Below, piece after piece: positions 7,278 to 16,832 of a stretch of DNA of 37,999 nucleotides. The notes under the pieces are model-generated. The model did no database searches and was not told the DNA's origin. It saw nothing but the letters and a program-made list of their open reading frames with translations. Within the stretch, counting starts at the first letter, position 1; each line of letters starts with the position of its first letter. The position numbers and the translations under genes are program-made. The DNA is from an uncultured Aquimarina sp. (GTDB lineage: Bacteria; Bacteroidota; Bacteroidia; Flavobacteriales; Flavobacteriaceae), in NCBI GenBank assembly GCA_937929895.1, contig CALFUO010000121.1:1-37999 (forward strand), in the 5' to 3' direction.

Positions 7278-8708
7278 ATGTATATATTACATGTATCTGC
7301 GGAATGTTTCCCAATCGCCAAAGTAGGTGGATTAGCAGATGTTGTAGGGGCACTACCTAAGTATCAAGAAGCTGCAGGCTTTACATCGAAAGTAATTATG
7401 CCTTTTTACGAAAAGAAATTCGTAACTCAGTATGACCCTAAAACTTACACTAAAGGAAACCTATTATTAGGTTTAGAACAATACTACTACGAAGTTCTAG
7501 AATATGATAAGAAAATTTTAGGTTTTGAATTATTCTTAGTTAAAATTTTTGGACTTACTGACAAAGAAGAGGTTTATGGTTATCATTATGACGTAGAACG
7601 CTTTACTGCTTTTCAAAAAGTGGTTGCCGATTTTATATTAGAACAAAAGGTTAAACCAGAAATTATACATTGTCACGATCATCATACAGGTTTGGTTCCT
7701 TTCTTTACTGCGAACTGTTACAAATATCAAGCATTAAAAGACATCCCAACCATATTAACCATACATAATGGACAATACCAAGGAAATTTTGGATTCGATA
7801 AGATGAATTACCTTCCGGAATTCGAAGCTAATAAAAAAGGAATACTAGATTGGAATGGACAAATTAATCCTTTAGCTGTAGGAATAAAATCGGCTTGGAA
7901 AATTACTACCGTTTCAACCAGTTATCTCGAAGAGCTTCAAGAAAAAGCAAATGGTCTCGAAGGACTATTAAAGCAAGAAAAAGAAAAATCTATAGGTATC
8001 CTAAATGGTATCGATGATAAACTTTGGAATCCTAAAACTGATAAATACCTAAAAGCAAATTTTAATTCTAAAAAACTAACTGAACGAAATAAAAACAAGG
8101 AATACCTTTGTAAAACATACGGTTTCGATCCTGCATTACCTTTAATTAGCTTTATAGGCCGTTTTGTACACGAAAAAGGCTCGGACCTATTAGCCGAAAC
8201 GATTAATTATGTTTTTAAAGAACTTGGGCTGGATGTCAATATATTTATTCTAGGGAGTGGAGATAAACAAACAGAAAATAGCTTAAACGAAATAAAAGAT
8301 ACATTTTCTGGAAAGTATAATAACTATATCGGTTACAACGAAGAACTTGCTCATATTGTTTATGGGGGAAGTGACTTTCTATTAATGCCATCTAGAGTCG
8401 AACCTTGTGGACTAAACCAAATGTATGCTTTGCGATATGGAACAATTCCTATCGTTAGTAAAGTAGGCGGATTAATCGACACTATTACTGATTTCGATAC
8501 CAACGAAAATGGTAATGGAATTGTGTGTTTCGACATTAATGTTCACGAAATAGGTTTTGCCATAAAGCGTGCCGTAGATGTATATCAAAATACCGAATTT
8601 TTCGACCGTAAAAGAGCTGAAATTATGGACATCAATAACGGGTGGAAAAAATCAGCCAAGGAATATATAAAAATGTATCAATCATTAACTCTAAAACTAA
8701 AATCCTAG
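7278..8708 (+). CDS. glgA: Glycogen synthase (ADP-glucose)
   Basis: Transfers glucose from ADP-glucose to the non-reducing end of alpha-1,4-glucan chains (glycosyltransferase family 5), in the cytoplasm. The 476-residue protein starts directly with the conserved N-terminal fold: MYILHVSAECFPIAKVGG, where Lys15 of KVGGL is the ADP-glucose-binding lysine. CHDHHTGLVPF, the ILNGID segment, SFIGRFVHEKGSD and the SRVEPCGLNQMYALRYG C-terminal nucleotide-binding motif follow in order. First gene of a glg cluster; its stop codon is immediately followed by the glgC ATG with no gap, so the two are translationally linked. Confidence 0.95.
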   Translation: MYILHVSAECFPIAKVGGLADVVGALPKYQEAAGFTSKVIMPFYEKKFVTQYDPKTYTKGNLLLGLEQYYYEVLEYDKKILGFELFLVKIFGLTDKEEVYGYHYDVERFTAFQKVVADFILEQKVKPEIIHCHDHHTGLVPFFTANCYKYQALKDIPTILTIHNGQYQGNFGFDKMNYLPEFEANKKGILDWNGQINPLAVGIKSAWKITTVSTSYLEELQEKANGLEGLLKQEKEKSIGILNGIDDKLWNPKTDKYLKANFNSKKLTERNKNKEYLCKTYGFDPALPLISFIGRFVHEKGSDLLAETINYVFKELGLDVNIFILGSGDKQTENSLNEIKDTFSGKYNNYIGYNEELAHIVYGGSDFLLMPSRVEPCGLNQMYALRYGTIPIVSKVGGLIDTITDFDTNENGNGIVCFDINVHEIGFAIKRAVDVYQNTEFFDRKRAEIMDINNGWKKSAKEYIKMYQSLTLKLKS

Positions 8709-9986
8709 ATGTTCAACAAAAAAGTACTCAGCATCATTCTTGGAGGTGGACGTGGAACTCGATTAGAACCATTAACAAGTCATCGATCAAAACCAGCAGT
8801 ACCTATTGCTGGAAAATATAGATTAGTTGATATTCCCATATCAAACTGCATCAATAATGATCTGAAACGCATTTACGTATTAACACAATTCAATTCTGCA
8901 TCTTTAAATTCACATATCAAAAACACTTTTCAATTTAGCCATTTCAGCAATGCTTTTGTAGATATTTTAGCTGCAGAACAAACCCCGGATAACCAAACCT
9001 GGTTTCAAGGAACTGCAGATGCTGTAAGACAGTGTCAACATCATTTTCATAGACATGACTATGAGTATATTTTAATTCTTTCAGGAGATCAGTTATACAA
9101 TATGGATTTGGCGCAAATGGTTGAATCTCATGAAAAAAGTGGTGCTGAAATCACTGTAGCTACACAACCGGTAAAAGCAGAAGAGTGCCCTGCTTTTGGT
9201 ATTCTAAAAACTGATGATAATGACCTTATTACAAGCTTCACAGAAAAACCACCATTAGATAAATTAGAAGGTTGGAATTCGGAAGTATCTGACGAAATGA
9301 AATCTGAAGGAAGAGAGTATTTAGCCTCTATGGGTATTTATATCTTTAACAGAAAAACGCTAGATGAAGCCTTAACTGATACAAATACTATCGATTTTGG
9401 TCACGAAATTATTCCTGACGCCATAAAAGAAGGTAAAAAAGTATATGGTTACCAATACGAAGGGTACTGGGAAGACATAGGAACCATTAAATCTTTCTAT
9501 CATGCAAATTTAGCACTAACAGACGATATCCCGAAATTTAACTTATTTGACGCTACTAATAATATTTTAACGCGCCCTCGTATTCTTCCTCCAACTAAAA
9601 TTGATGTCACTTTAATGAAGAAGGCTTTAATCAGTGAAGGGTCGATAGTCGCAGCAAAAAATATAGAACACTCTGTAATAGGTATTCGTTCGCGTATTGG
9701 TAAAGGAACAGAAGTTAGAGACACCTACATTATGGGAGCTGACAAATACCAAACTTTAGATGAGATAGATACTTGTATTGCAGAAAACAGACCCTATATT
9801 GGGATTGGAGAAAATTGTAATATCTCTCTGGCAATCATAGAAAAAAACTGTAGAATAGGAAATAATGTAACTATAAAAGGGAGCGATAAATTAGAAGACA
9901 TTGAAACCGACACTTATGTCGTTAGAGATGGAATTATTGTAATAAAGAATAATGTTACCATTCCTCATAACACCGTTATCGGATAA
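8709..9986 (+). CDS. glgC: Glucose-1-phosphate adenylyltransferase
   Basis: Makes ADP-glucose and pyrophosphate from ATP and glucose 1-phosphate; it is usually the allosterically controlled step of glycogen synthesis. The 425-residue protein has the nucleotidyltransferase signature ILGGGRGTRLEPLTSHRSKP (residues 10-29), VDIPISNCINND, FQGTADAVRQ, LILSGDQLYNMD, and FTEKP, followed by a left-handed beta-helix region with hexapeptide-type repeats (about 310-425). It starts at the base after the glgA stop. Length is normal. The allosteric effector cannot be predicted with confidence from sequence. Confidence 0.95.
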   Translation: MFNKKVLSIILGGGRGTRLEPLTSHRSKPAVPIAGKYRLVDIPISNCINNDLKRIYVLTQFNSASLNSHIKNTFQFSHFSNAFVDILAAEQTPDNQTWFQGTADAVRQCQHHFHRHDYEYILILSGDQLYNMDLAQMVESHEKSGAEITVATQPVKAEECPAFGILKTDDNDLITSFTEKPPLDKLEGWNSEVSDEMKSEGREYLASMGIYIFNRKTLDEALTDTNTIDFGHEIIPDAIKEGKKVYGYQYEGYWEDIGTIKSFYHANLALTDDIPKFNLFDATNNILTRPRILPPTKIDVTLMKKALISEGSIVAAKNIEHSVIGIRSRIGKGTEVRDTYIMGADKYQTLDEIDTCIAENRPYIGIGENCNISLAIIEKNCRIGNNVTIKGSDKLEDIETDTYVVRDGIIVIKNNVTIPHNTVIG

Positions 9987-10106
9987 TCCGATTTTCAATT
10001 TATTATTGACAAATTATTATTCAACTATCTTATTTAAAATAATCAATGGACAATAGTAATTTATCAATTAAAATTATTCAATAATAAATAATCAATTTAA
10101 AATTTA

Positions 10107-12014
10107 ATGAACCACGTTCAACCACACTCTTTATTTACAGACTTTGATATTTCACTATTCAAGAACGGATCTCATTATAATTTATTCGACAAATTCGGTT
10201 CTCATGTTATTGAAAAAGATGGTGTTTTAGGTACTTATTTTGCTGTTTGGGCTCCAAGTGCCCAAAGTGTGTCCGTAATCGGAAACTTTAATTACTGGGA
10301 AGGACACGAACACTATTTAAATGTTCGTTGGGATAGCTCTGGAATATGGGAGGGCTTTATTCCTAATATCGGACACGATGAAATATATAAGTATCGTATC
10401 ACTTCTCATAATAACGGAGTAGTTACAGAAAAAGCCGATCCTTACGGAAGAAAGTGCGAACGCCCACCATTAACAGCTTCAATAATTCAAAAACCATCGG
10501 AATACATTTGGAAAGATTCTAAATGGATGGGATACCGACAAGATAAGAATGGTTTAGATAAACCTTACTCTGTTTACGAAGTTCACTTAGAATCATGGAA
10601 AAAGAAAGAAGATAACGAACATTTAAGTTTTGGTGAACTAGCTTATCACTTGGTAGAACACGTAAAATCACTGAATTTTACACATGTCGAATTAATGCCT
10701 ATTATGGAATATCCGTACGATGCCTCTTGGGGATATCAAATAACAGGCTACTTTGCTCCTAGTTCTCGTTTTGGGAGTCCTGATGATTTAAAATATCTAA
10801 TCAATCAATTTCACTTAAATGATATTGGTGTCATCCTTGACTGGGTACCTTCTCATTTCCCCGAAGATAGCCATGGTTTAGGCTTCTTCGATGGATCTAA
10901 TTTATATGAACACCCTGATCGTAAAAAAGGATACCACCCCGATTGGAAAAGTTTAATCTTTAATTACGGAAGAAACGAAGTAAAAGCATTCTTAATTAGT
11001 AATGCTGTATACTGGATGCAAGAATTCCATGTAGATGCATTACGTATAGATGCTGTCGCTTCAATGCTATACTTAGATTATTCGCGAGAAGAAGGTGAAT
11101 GGGATGCTAACGAATTTGGTGGCAACGAAAACTTAGAGGCGATTGAATTTTTAAAAGCACTAAATAAAGAATTATATACTCGTTTTAACGGTATACAAAC
11201 TATAGCAGAAGAATCTACCGCCTATACAGGTGTTACCAACCCTGTCGATATTGGTGGACTAGGTTTTGGTATGAAATGGATGATGGGTTGGATGCACGAT
11301 ACCTTAGCGTATTTTTCTAAAGACCCTATTCACCGAAAATATCACCAAAACGATATCACTTTCAGTTTAGCTTACGCTTTCAGTGAAAACTTTATGTTAC
11401 CCTTATCACACGATGAAGTGGTATATGGTAAAAAGTCTTTGATCTATAAAATGTGTGGTGACGAATGGCAACGTTTTGCCAATTTACGAGCAATGCTTTC
11501 ATATATGTTCTTTCATCCAGGAACAAATTTATTATTCCAAGGAGCAGAATTTGGACAAACTGAAGAATGGAATTTTGCACAAAGTCTAGACTGGCATTTA
11601 TTAGAATTCGAACCACATCAAAAAATGATGCAATTCACCAGTCAATTGAATAAAGTATATATTGATGAACCTGCATTTTACGAAAAGGCTTTTAGTCACG
11701 AAGGTTTCGAATGGATTTCTTTAGATGATACTGAAAATTCTGTAATTGCATTTATACGAAAAGGACATAATCAAGAAAATGATATAGTTGTCGTATGTAA
11801 TTTCACCCCATCACCACGTGATAAATACCGTATTGGGGTAAACTCTGACAAAGATTTACAAGAAATTTTTAATTCTGACTTAACAGATTATTACGGAAGC
11901 GGGGTCAAAAATGCAGAGTTGATAAAAGTTGATAATCAAAATTCTCATGGTAAAAATTATAGTATAGAAATCACACTTCCCCCATTAGCAGTTGTGGCTT
12001 TTAAACATGTATAA
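10107..12014 (+). CDS. glgB: 1,4-alpha-glucan branching enzyme
   Basis: Cuts an alpha-1,4 chain and rejoins it by an alpha-1,6 link, making branch points in glycogen (GH13). The 635-residue protein has an N-terminal CBM48-like domain (TYFAVWAPSAQSVSVIGNFN), then the GH13 barrel: SYYEVHLESWKK-type entry (here SVYEVHLESWKK), HVELMPIMEYP, DWVPSHFPED, DALRIDAVASM with the nucleophile Asp315, TIAEES with acid/base Glu368, and LPLSHDEV with the third catalytic Asp, then a C-terminal beta domain. It lacks the extra N1 domain of the longest bacterial forms. It lies 120 nt after glgC, within the same-direction cluster. Confidence 0.95.
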   Translation: MNHVQPHSLFTDFDISLFKNGSHYNLFDKFGSHVIEKDGVLGTYFAVWAPSAQSVSVIGNFNYWEGHEHYLNVRWDSSGIWEGFIPNIGHDEIYKYRITSHNNGVVTEKADPYGRKCERPPLTASIIQKPSEYIWKDSKWMGYRQDKNGLDKPYSVYEVHLESWKKKEDNEHLSFGELAYHLVEHVKSLNFTHVELMPIMEYPYDASWGYQITGYFAPSSRFGSPDDLKYLINQFHLNDIGVILDWVPSHFPEDSHGLGFFDGSNLYEHPDRKKGYHPDWKSLIFNYGRNEVKAFLISNAVYWMQEFHVDALRIDAVASMLYLDYSREEGEWDANEFGGNENLEAIEFLKALNKELYTRFNGIQTIAEESTAYTGVTNPVDIGGLGFGMKWMMGWMHDTLAYFSKDPIHRKYHQNDITFSLAYAFSENFMLPLSHDEVVYGKKSLIYKMCGDEWQRFANLRAMLSYMFFHPGTNLLFQGAEFGQTEEWNFAQSLDWHLLEFEPHQKMMQFTSQLNKVYIDEPAFYEKAFSHEGFEWISLDDTENSVIAFIRKGHNQENDIVVVCNFTPSPRDKYRIGVNSDKDLQEIFNSDLTDYYGSGVKNAELIKVDNQNSHGKNYSIEITLPPLAVVAFKHV

Positions 12015-12093
12015 GTTAACTTTAATTTTTCATTGATCCAATTAGGATTATGCGTAATTTACAATAGACTAAACACTAACTAAATGTTCAATT

Positions 12094-14490
12094 ATGATTT
12101 TAAATGAACAAATACAACATAAAGGTAATCAATACCCTACACATGTAATTAAGCATGAAAGGGATAGAGAAACCTTTTATTTTTATACTCATAATAGAGT
12201 AATCCTTCAAGTAACTATACTTCGTGATAGTGTAGTGCGTTTTAGGTATACCACTACCAATAAATTCGGTGACGATTTTTCGTATGCACTCGTCGAAAAT
12301 ACGAATGTAGGTTACAATGCTTTAGACCTTACAGAAGAGGAAAATCGCTTTATAATCAAAACAAATAAAGTTCATGTAAAAATTAATAAAGCAGATCTTA
12401 AAGTAAGCATTCACTCGGCAGAAGACGATCATTTAATTTTAGGAGACGAACAAGGTTTCCACTGGGAAGATAGTTATGAACTTGGTGGTGATATAGTAAA
12501 AATGAGTAAACATTCTAAAGATGCAGAAAGTTTTTATGGCCTTGGAGACAAACCAACACACCTTAACCTAAAAGGAAAACGTTATGAAAATTGGGTAACT
12601 GATTCTTATGCTTTTGGACCTAATACCGATCCTATTTACAAAGCGATTCCTTTTTACGTGGGTGTACAAGGAAAAGAAGCTTATGGTATCTTTTTTGACA
12701 ATACGTTTAGAACATTTTTTGACTTCTGTCAAGAACGTAGACAAGTAACTAGTTTCTGGGCTTTAGGGGGAGAAATGAACTACTATTTTATTCATGGCCC
12801 TAAAGTAGAAGAAGTAGTAGAGAAATATACTCAGATGACCGGTGTACCCGAGTTACCACCTTTATGGTCCCTTGGTTTTCACCAGTGTAAATGGAGTTAT
12901 TACCCCGAATCTAAAGTAAAAGAGATTACCAATAAATTCCGCGAGTTGAGTATTCCTTGTGATGCGATCTATTTAGATATTGACTACATGGATGGTTTCC
13001 GCTGTTTTACTTGGGATAAAGAAAAATTCCCTGACCCGAAACGTATGATCGACGATTTGGCAGCAGACGGTTTTAAAACTGTTGTTATTATCGATCCTGG
13101 AATAAAAATCGACTATGATTACGAGGTCTTTGTAGAAGGAATCGAAAATGATTATTTCTGTAAACGAGCTGATGGTCCTTACATGAAAGGTAAAGTATGG
13201 CCCGGAGAATGCTATTTCCCCGATTACACGAGACCCGATGTAAGAGAATGGTGGGCTGGGTTATTTAAAGGGCTTATCGAAGAAGTAGGTGTTAACGGTG
13301 TTTGGAATGATATGAACGAACCTGCTGTAATGGATGTACCTGGAAAATCTTTCCCAGACGATGTACGTTTCGATTACGATGGTCATCCATGTAGTCATCG
13401 AAAAGCACATAACATCTATGGTATGCAAATGGCTAAAGCCACTTACGAAGGTGTTAAAATGCATGCCTACCCTAATCGTCCATTTGTAATTACGCGTGCA
13501 GCCTACTCTGGTACACAACGCTATACGAGTACTTGGATGGGAGACAATATTGCAAACTGGGAACACCTAGTCGTTGCTAACAGACAAATTCAACGTATGG
13601 CAATGTCTGGTTACTCGTTTGCTGGTACAGATATCGGTGGTTTTGCAGAACAACCGCAAGGCGAATTATTTGCTCGTTGGATTCAGCTAGGTATTTTCCA
13701 TCCTTTTTTTAGAGTACACTCTAGTGGAGACCACGGAGAACAAGAACCTTGGTCGTTCGGCGATGAAATCACGAATATCTGTAGAAAATTCATTGAAATT
13801 AGATATCAATTATTACCTTATATCTACTCGGTGTTCTGGAAATATATTGCCCACGGGACACCTATGTTAAAATCCTTGGTAATGTATGATCAAGAAGATG
13901 TACAAACACATTATCGTACTGATGAATTTATTTTCGGTGACAAAATTTTAACATGTCCTATTAACGAACCTAATGCTAAAGGTAGACGTTTATATATCCC
14001 TAAGGGAATTTGGTTCGATTACTGGTCAAATTCGGTTTACAAAGGAGGAAAAGAATATTGGGTAGATGCCGATATCGACAGTATGCCAATTTTTGTGAAA
14101 TCTGGGGCTATTATCCCTAAATTCCCTGTACAACAATTTGTCGGTGAAAAAGAAATTACAGAATTGACCTTAGAGTGTTACTATGTAGATGGAGAAGAAA
14201 GATCTTTTATTTATGAAGATGAAGGTGATGGATACGGATATAATAAAGGAGAGTACAGTAAAAGAGACTTTGTTTTTGTAGGTAAAGGAGACGAAATTAT
14301 TCTTCGTCAACACAAAAACGGCAAATTTAAGACCAGTTATGAAACTTTCAAGATTTGTTTAGTTGGTGCTCCTTTTAATATTTCGACCGTAGAGGTAGAC
14401 AATAAAGTTGTTGATTTAGATATGACTTACGAAAATGGTATTGCATGCTTTGTTATCGATAAGAATTTTGGTGAATTACATTTGAAGTAA
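12094..14490 (+). CDS. Alpha-glucosidase, glycoside hydrolase family 31
   Basis: This 798-residue enzyme probably releases glucose from the non-reducing ends of alpha-glucans or malto-oligosaccharides by retention. Visible are an N-terminal beta-sandwich with SFYGLGDKP, the barrel start LPPLWSLGFHQCKWSYY, CDAIYLDIDYMDG, VNGVWNDMNEPAV with the nucleophile Asp406, YTSTWMGDNIANW with acid/base Asp484, SGYSFAGTDIGGF, and a C-terminal beta domain with DEGDGYGY. No signal peptide, so it is expected in the cytoplasm. Position 79 nt after glgB suggests a part in glycogen turnover; an alpha-xylosidase or other GH31 specificity cannot be excluded from sequence alone. Confidence 0.9.
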   Translation: MILNEQIQHKGNQYPTHVIKHERDRETFYFYTHNRVILQVTILRDSVVRFRYTTTNKFGDDFSYALVENTNVGYNALDLTEEENRFIIKTNKVHVKINKADLKVSIHSAEDDHLILGDEQGFHWEDSYELGGDIVKMSKHSKDAESFYGLGDKPTHLNLKGKRYENWVTDSYAFGPNTDPIYKAIPFYVGVQGKEAYGIFFDNTFRTFFDFCQERRQVTSFWALGGEMNYYFIHGPKVEEVVEKYTQMTGVPELPPLWSLGFHQCKWSYYPESKVKEITNKFRELSIPCDAIYLDIDYMDGFRCFTWDKEKFPDPKRMIDDLAADGFKTVVIIDPGIKIDYDYEVFVEGIENDYFCKRADGPYMKGKVWPGECYFPDYTRPDVREWWAGLFKGLIEEVGVNGVWNDMNEPAVMDVPGKSFPDDVRFDYDGHPCSHRKAHNIYGMQMAKATYEGVKMHAYPNRPFVITRAAYSGTQRYTSTWMGDNIANWEHLVVANRQIQRMAMSGYSFAGTDIGGFAEQPQGELFARWIQLGIFHPFFRVHSSGDHGEQEPWSFGDEITNICRKFIEIRYQLLPYIYSVFWKYIAHGTPMLKSLVMYDQEDVQTHYRTDEFIFGDKILTCPINEPNAKGRRLYIPKGIWFDYWSNSVYKGGKEYWVDADIDSMPIFVKSGAIIPKFPVQQFVGEKEITELTLECYYVDGEERSFIYEDEGDGYGYNKGEYSKRDFVFVGKGDEIILRQHKNGKFKTSYETFKICLVGAPFNISTVEVDNKVVDLDMTYENGIACFVIDKNFGELHLK

Positions 14491-14495
14491 AATTA

Positions 14496-14657
14496 ATACC
14501 ATTTCCTAATTGAATTTACCGAATTAAAAAGCGCTTTTTAAAATTTTACTTCAACCTAAAAAACTACTGTAGCTACTGTTATGCTAATTTTTTATGATTT
14601 GTAAAATTCCAAAAATCATCTTTTTCTTTTAAGGTAAATTCAAATAAGAACTGGTAT
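14496..14657. mobile_element. MITE-like element, copy A
   Basis: A 162-bp stretch bounded by imperfect 25-bp inverted ends (22 of 25 positions match): 14496-14520 begins ATACCATTTC and ends GAATTTACC; 14633-14657 begins GGTAAATTC and ends CTGGTAT. No ORF inside. Its right-hand 76 bp (14582-14657) recurs at 22752-22827 with one mismatch. It starts 6 nt after the stop of the GH31 gene. No target duplication was identified. Confidence 0.65.
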
Positions 14658-14674
14658 AACAAATCATATAAATC

Positions 14675-14708
14675 AAAAAAGACCTTATTTTAGAATAAGG
14701 TCTTTTTT
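14675..14708. terminator. Bidirectional terminator
   Basis: AAAAAAGACCTTATT / AATAAGGTCTTTTTT is a near-perfect inverted repeat with a 4-nt loop and T runs in both directions. It separates the convergent GH31 and sulfatase genes. Confidence 0.9.
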
Positions 14709-14772
14709 GATGCTCATTAACAGTTAAATGAAACATCCTTTAGACTTATACAGGGCATAAGATTCAAATTAT

Positions 14773-16551
14773 CTATTTCACATATACATAATACGCAGGG
14801 AATGACCCATCAATAGTTTGAAAAGTGGCTGACATTTCGAAATCTCCTTTTCTTATTTTTACATCAAAATCGATAGAGGTATCATTTGGACTAACCTCTT
14901 TAGTATATACTTGATCGCCTATTATTAAAGTAGCCTTTGTTGCTTTTAAGTTTTTCCCTTCCCAAAAGTCAGAACATCCTTTACAATATGGAGCTACAGC
15001 AGGTGTAGTTTGGTTGATCTTTAAATTTGATTCTCTTGGCCACCTTCTTAAAGACACTACATAATTCTTTTTACCACAATTTTTTAAAGACCATTCTCCT
15101 TCATAATCAATCCCTTTACGTACATAATTTTGATTGTACGGGATTTGCGTTTTTACATTATACATTTCTGGGTTTCTAGGATGCTGGTCATGTACTGATA
15201 GGTAAACGTTCTCTTCTTTCTTAGTATCTAAAATGATACGCTCATAATTCAAATTCTCTGCGTCCAAGGTTTTCCACCACTCGTTATAAAATTCTCTTAA
15301 CTCTTTTGTTTTTTCTGGATACTTTGTAGCAATATCGTTAGACTGTCCTTTATCCTCTTTAAGGTTGAAAAGTTTTTTTCCTACCAAACGCCAATCTCCT
15401 TGCATTACGGCAAATTGCTTTTCATAGACCAACTTATCCATACGTTGCGTATCCACAACTTCAATTCTTGTATCTAAATCTGTATTCTCATTTTCAAAAA
15501 TTAAATCCGAAATATCTTTTCCATCTATTTTCTTTGGAGACTTTAAGCCACAAAGACTAGACAAAGTTGGTAGTATATCTCTAACCACTGTTAACGAATT
15601 GATATCCTTTCCTTTTGTCAAATTCTTCTTTGGCCAGTGTAAAAAGAAAGGTACTCTATGCCCCCCTTCGTATTGCGAACTTTTCTTCCCTTGCATCCCT
15701 GCATTAAAACCTAACTTCTTCTTACCTCCATATCCATAGGAAGTACCATTATCTGTCATGTAAATAAAAATAGTATTCTCGGAAAGGTTATGTTCCTTTA
15801 AATAGCCTCTCAATTTTGCTATATTTTCATCCACGTTAGTAATCATTCCATAAAAATTAGCTGCTGGAATTTCTTTACCCTCTAGATGCTCGTACATCGC
15901 TCTATATTTCTCAGCGACATTTAAGGGGCCATGTGGTGCATTTGTCGCTACATAACAAAAGAAAGGCTTTCCTTCTTTTTTAGAAGCATCTATAAAATTA
16001 ATAGCCTCTTCAAAAAACACATCTGTACAATAGCCTTTATATTTTTTCGGAACTCCATTCGCTAAATAGGTGTCATCAAAATAATCATTCAACCAAAAAT
16101 CTGGAGATTGACCAATCCCTCCTGCTCCATGAACAACAGCAGTATCGAACCCTCTGTCTTGTGGTCTAAATGGATAGTTATCTCCTAGATGCCATTTTCC
16201 AAAAATACCCGTAGTATAACCGCCTTTTTTAAAAGTATCGGCTATAGTTGGTACTCCTTTCTTCAATAAACTTCTCGATTTTACTGTATGCCATACCTTT
16301 GTTTTGTTACAGTGAATACCTGTCATTAACATAGATCGTGTAGGTGCACAAGTCGTCCCTACATGAAAGTTTGTAAATCGAATACTTTCTGCATGTAACT
16401 TATCTAAGTTTGGTGTTTTTATCCATGGGTTTCCATGTGCTGCAAGATCACCATATCCCTGATCATCTGTCATGACTAAAACGACATTTGGTTGTTGTGC
16501 AACTATAAAATTTGAAAGAAGAATGAATAAAGAGAATACTATTTTTTTCAA
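14773..16551 (-). CDS. Exported sulfatase, arylsulfatase A type
   Basis: This 592-residue protein hydrolyses sulfate esters, probably from sulfated polysaccharides, outside the cytoplasm. A signal peptide (residues 1-19, cut after VAQ) precedes the sulfatase domain: NVVLVMTDDQGYGD holds the metal-binding Asp pair, and TTCAPTRSMLMTG contains the C-x-P-x-R core (Cys68, Pro70, Arg72) whose Cys is converted to formylglycine. YTTGIFGKWHLGD, TNAPHGP and MTDNGTS supply further active-site residues. The start codon is TTG; no in-frame ATG precedes the signal peptide. The maturation enzyme is not in this window. The substrate is unknown. The last 130 residues form an extra domain common to polysaccharide-active members. 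Confidence 0.92.
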   Translation of the reverse strand: MKKIVFSLFILLSNFIVAQQPNVVLVMTDDQGYGDLAAHGNPWIKTPNLDKLHAESIRFTNFHVGTTCAPTRSMLMTGIHCNKTKVWHTVKSRSLLKKGVPTIADTFKKGGYTTGIFGKWHLGDNYPFRPQDRGFDTAVVHGAGGIGQSPDFWLNDYFDDTYLANGVPKKYKGYCTDVFFEEAINFIDASKKEGKPFFCYVATNAPHGPLNVAEKYRAMYEHLEGKEIPAANFYGMITNVDENIAKLRGYLKEHNLSENTIFIYMTDNGTSYGYGGKKKLGFNAGMQGKKSSQYEGGHRVPFFLHWPKKNLTKGKDINSLTVVRDILPTLSSLCGLKSPKKIDGKDISDLIFENENTDLDTRIEVVDTQRMDKLVYEKQFAVMQGDWRLVGKKLFNLKEDKGQSNDIATKYPEKTKELREFYNEWWKTLDAENLNYERIILDTKKEENVYLSVHDQHPRNPEMYNVKTQIPYNQNYVRKGIDYEGEWSLKNCGKKNYVVSLRRWPRESNLKINQTTPAVAPYCKGCSDFWEGKNLKATKATLIIGDQVYTKEVSPNDTSIDFDVKIRKGDFEMSATFQTIDGSFPAYYVYVK

Positions 16552-16583
16552 AATAAAATTTTTAAATAAATGGGTTCTATAAT

Positions 16584-16591
16584 CAAAGATA
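16584..16591 (-). promoter_or_regulatory. TAnnTTTG promoter box for the sulfatase
   Basis: TATCTTTG on the minus strand, 33 nt before the TTG start, matches the -7 consensus exactly; a TTG at the usual upstream distance was not found. Confidence 0.5.
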
Positions 16592-16769
16592 CTTTTTAAT
16601 ATCTAAAAGAGATTTGACAAAAATATATGGATTTTAACAATTTTAAAAGCACTTCTAATGTTATATCTAATTATGGGATAACATCAATAATATCTATAAA
16701 ATAGATCGCAATCATACGAAACTTTCGGATACTAGTAAAAATAGATCTAGAATTTAAATCACCTAATGA

Positions 16770-16829
16770 AACTATAAATTATCTATCTCTTTGCGATAAA
16801 AAACGAAACGGACCAGGCAATTTATAGTT
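16770..16829. repeat. Long-loop inverted repeat near a gene end
   Basis: AACTATAAATT (16770-16780) and AATTTATAGTT (16819-16829) are perfect 11-bp inverted arms around a 38-nt loop, just past the stop of the 16833-17903 gene. Possibly a transcript-end structure; there is no T run typical of an intrinsic terminator. Confidence 0.45.
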
Positions 16830-16832
16830 CCT

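Noticed and set aside
13261-13566. 101-codon minus-strand ORF inside the GH31 gene
   Set aside because: Antiparallel shadow over the catalytic region of a well-supported enzyme; no start context or recognisable features.
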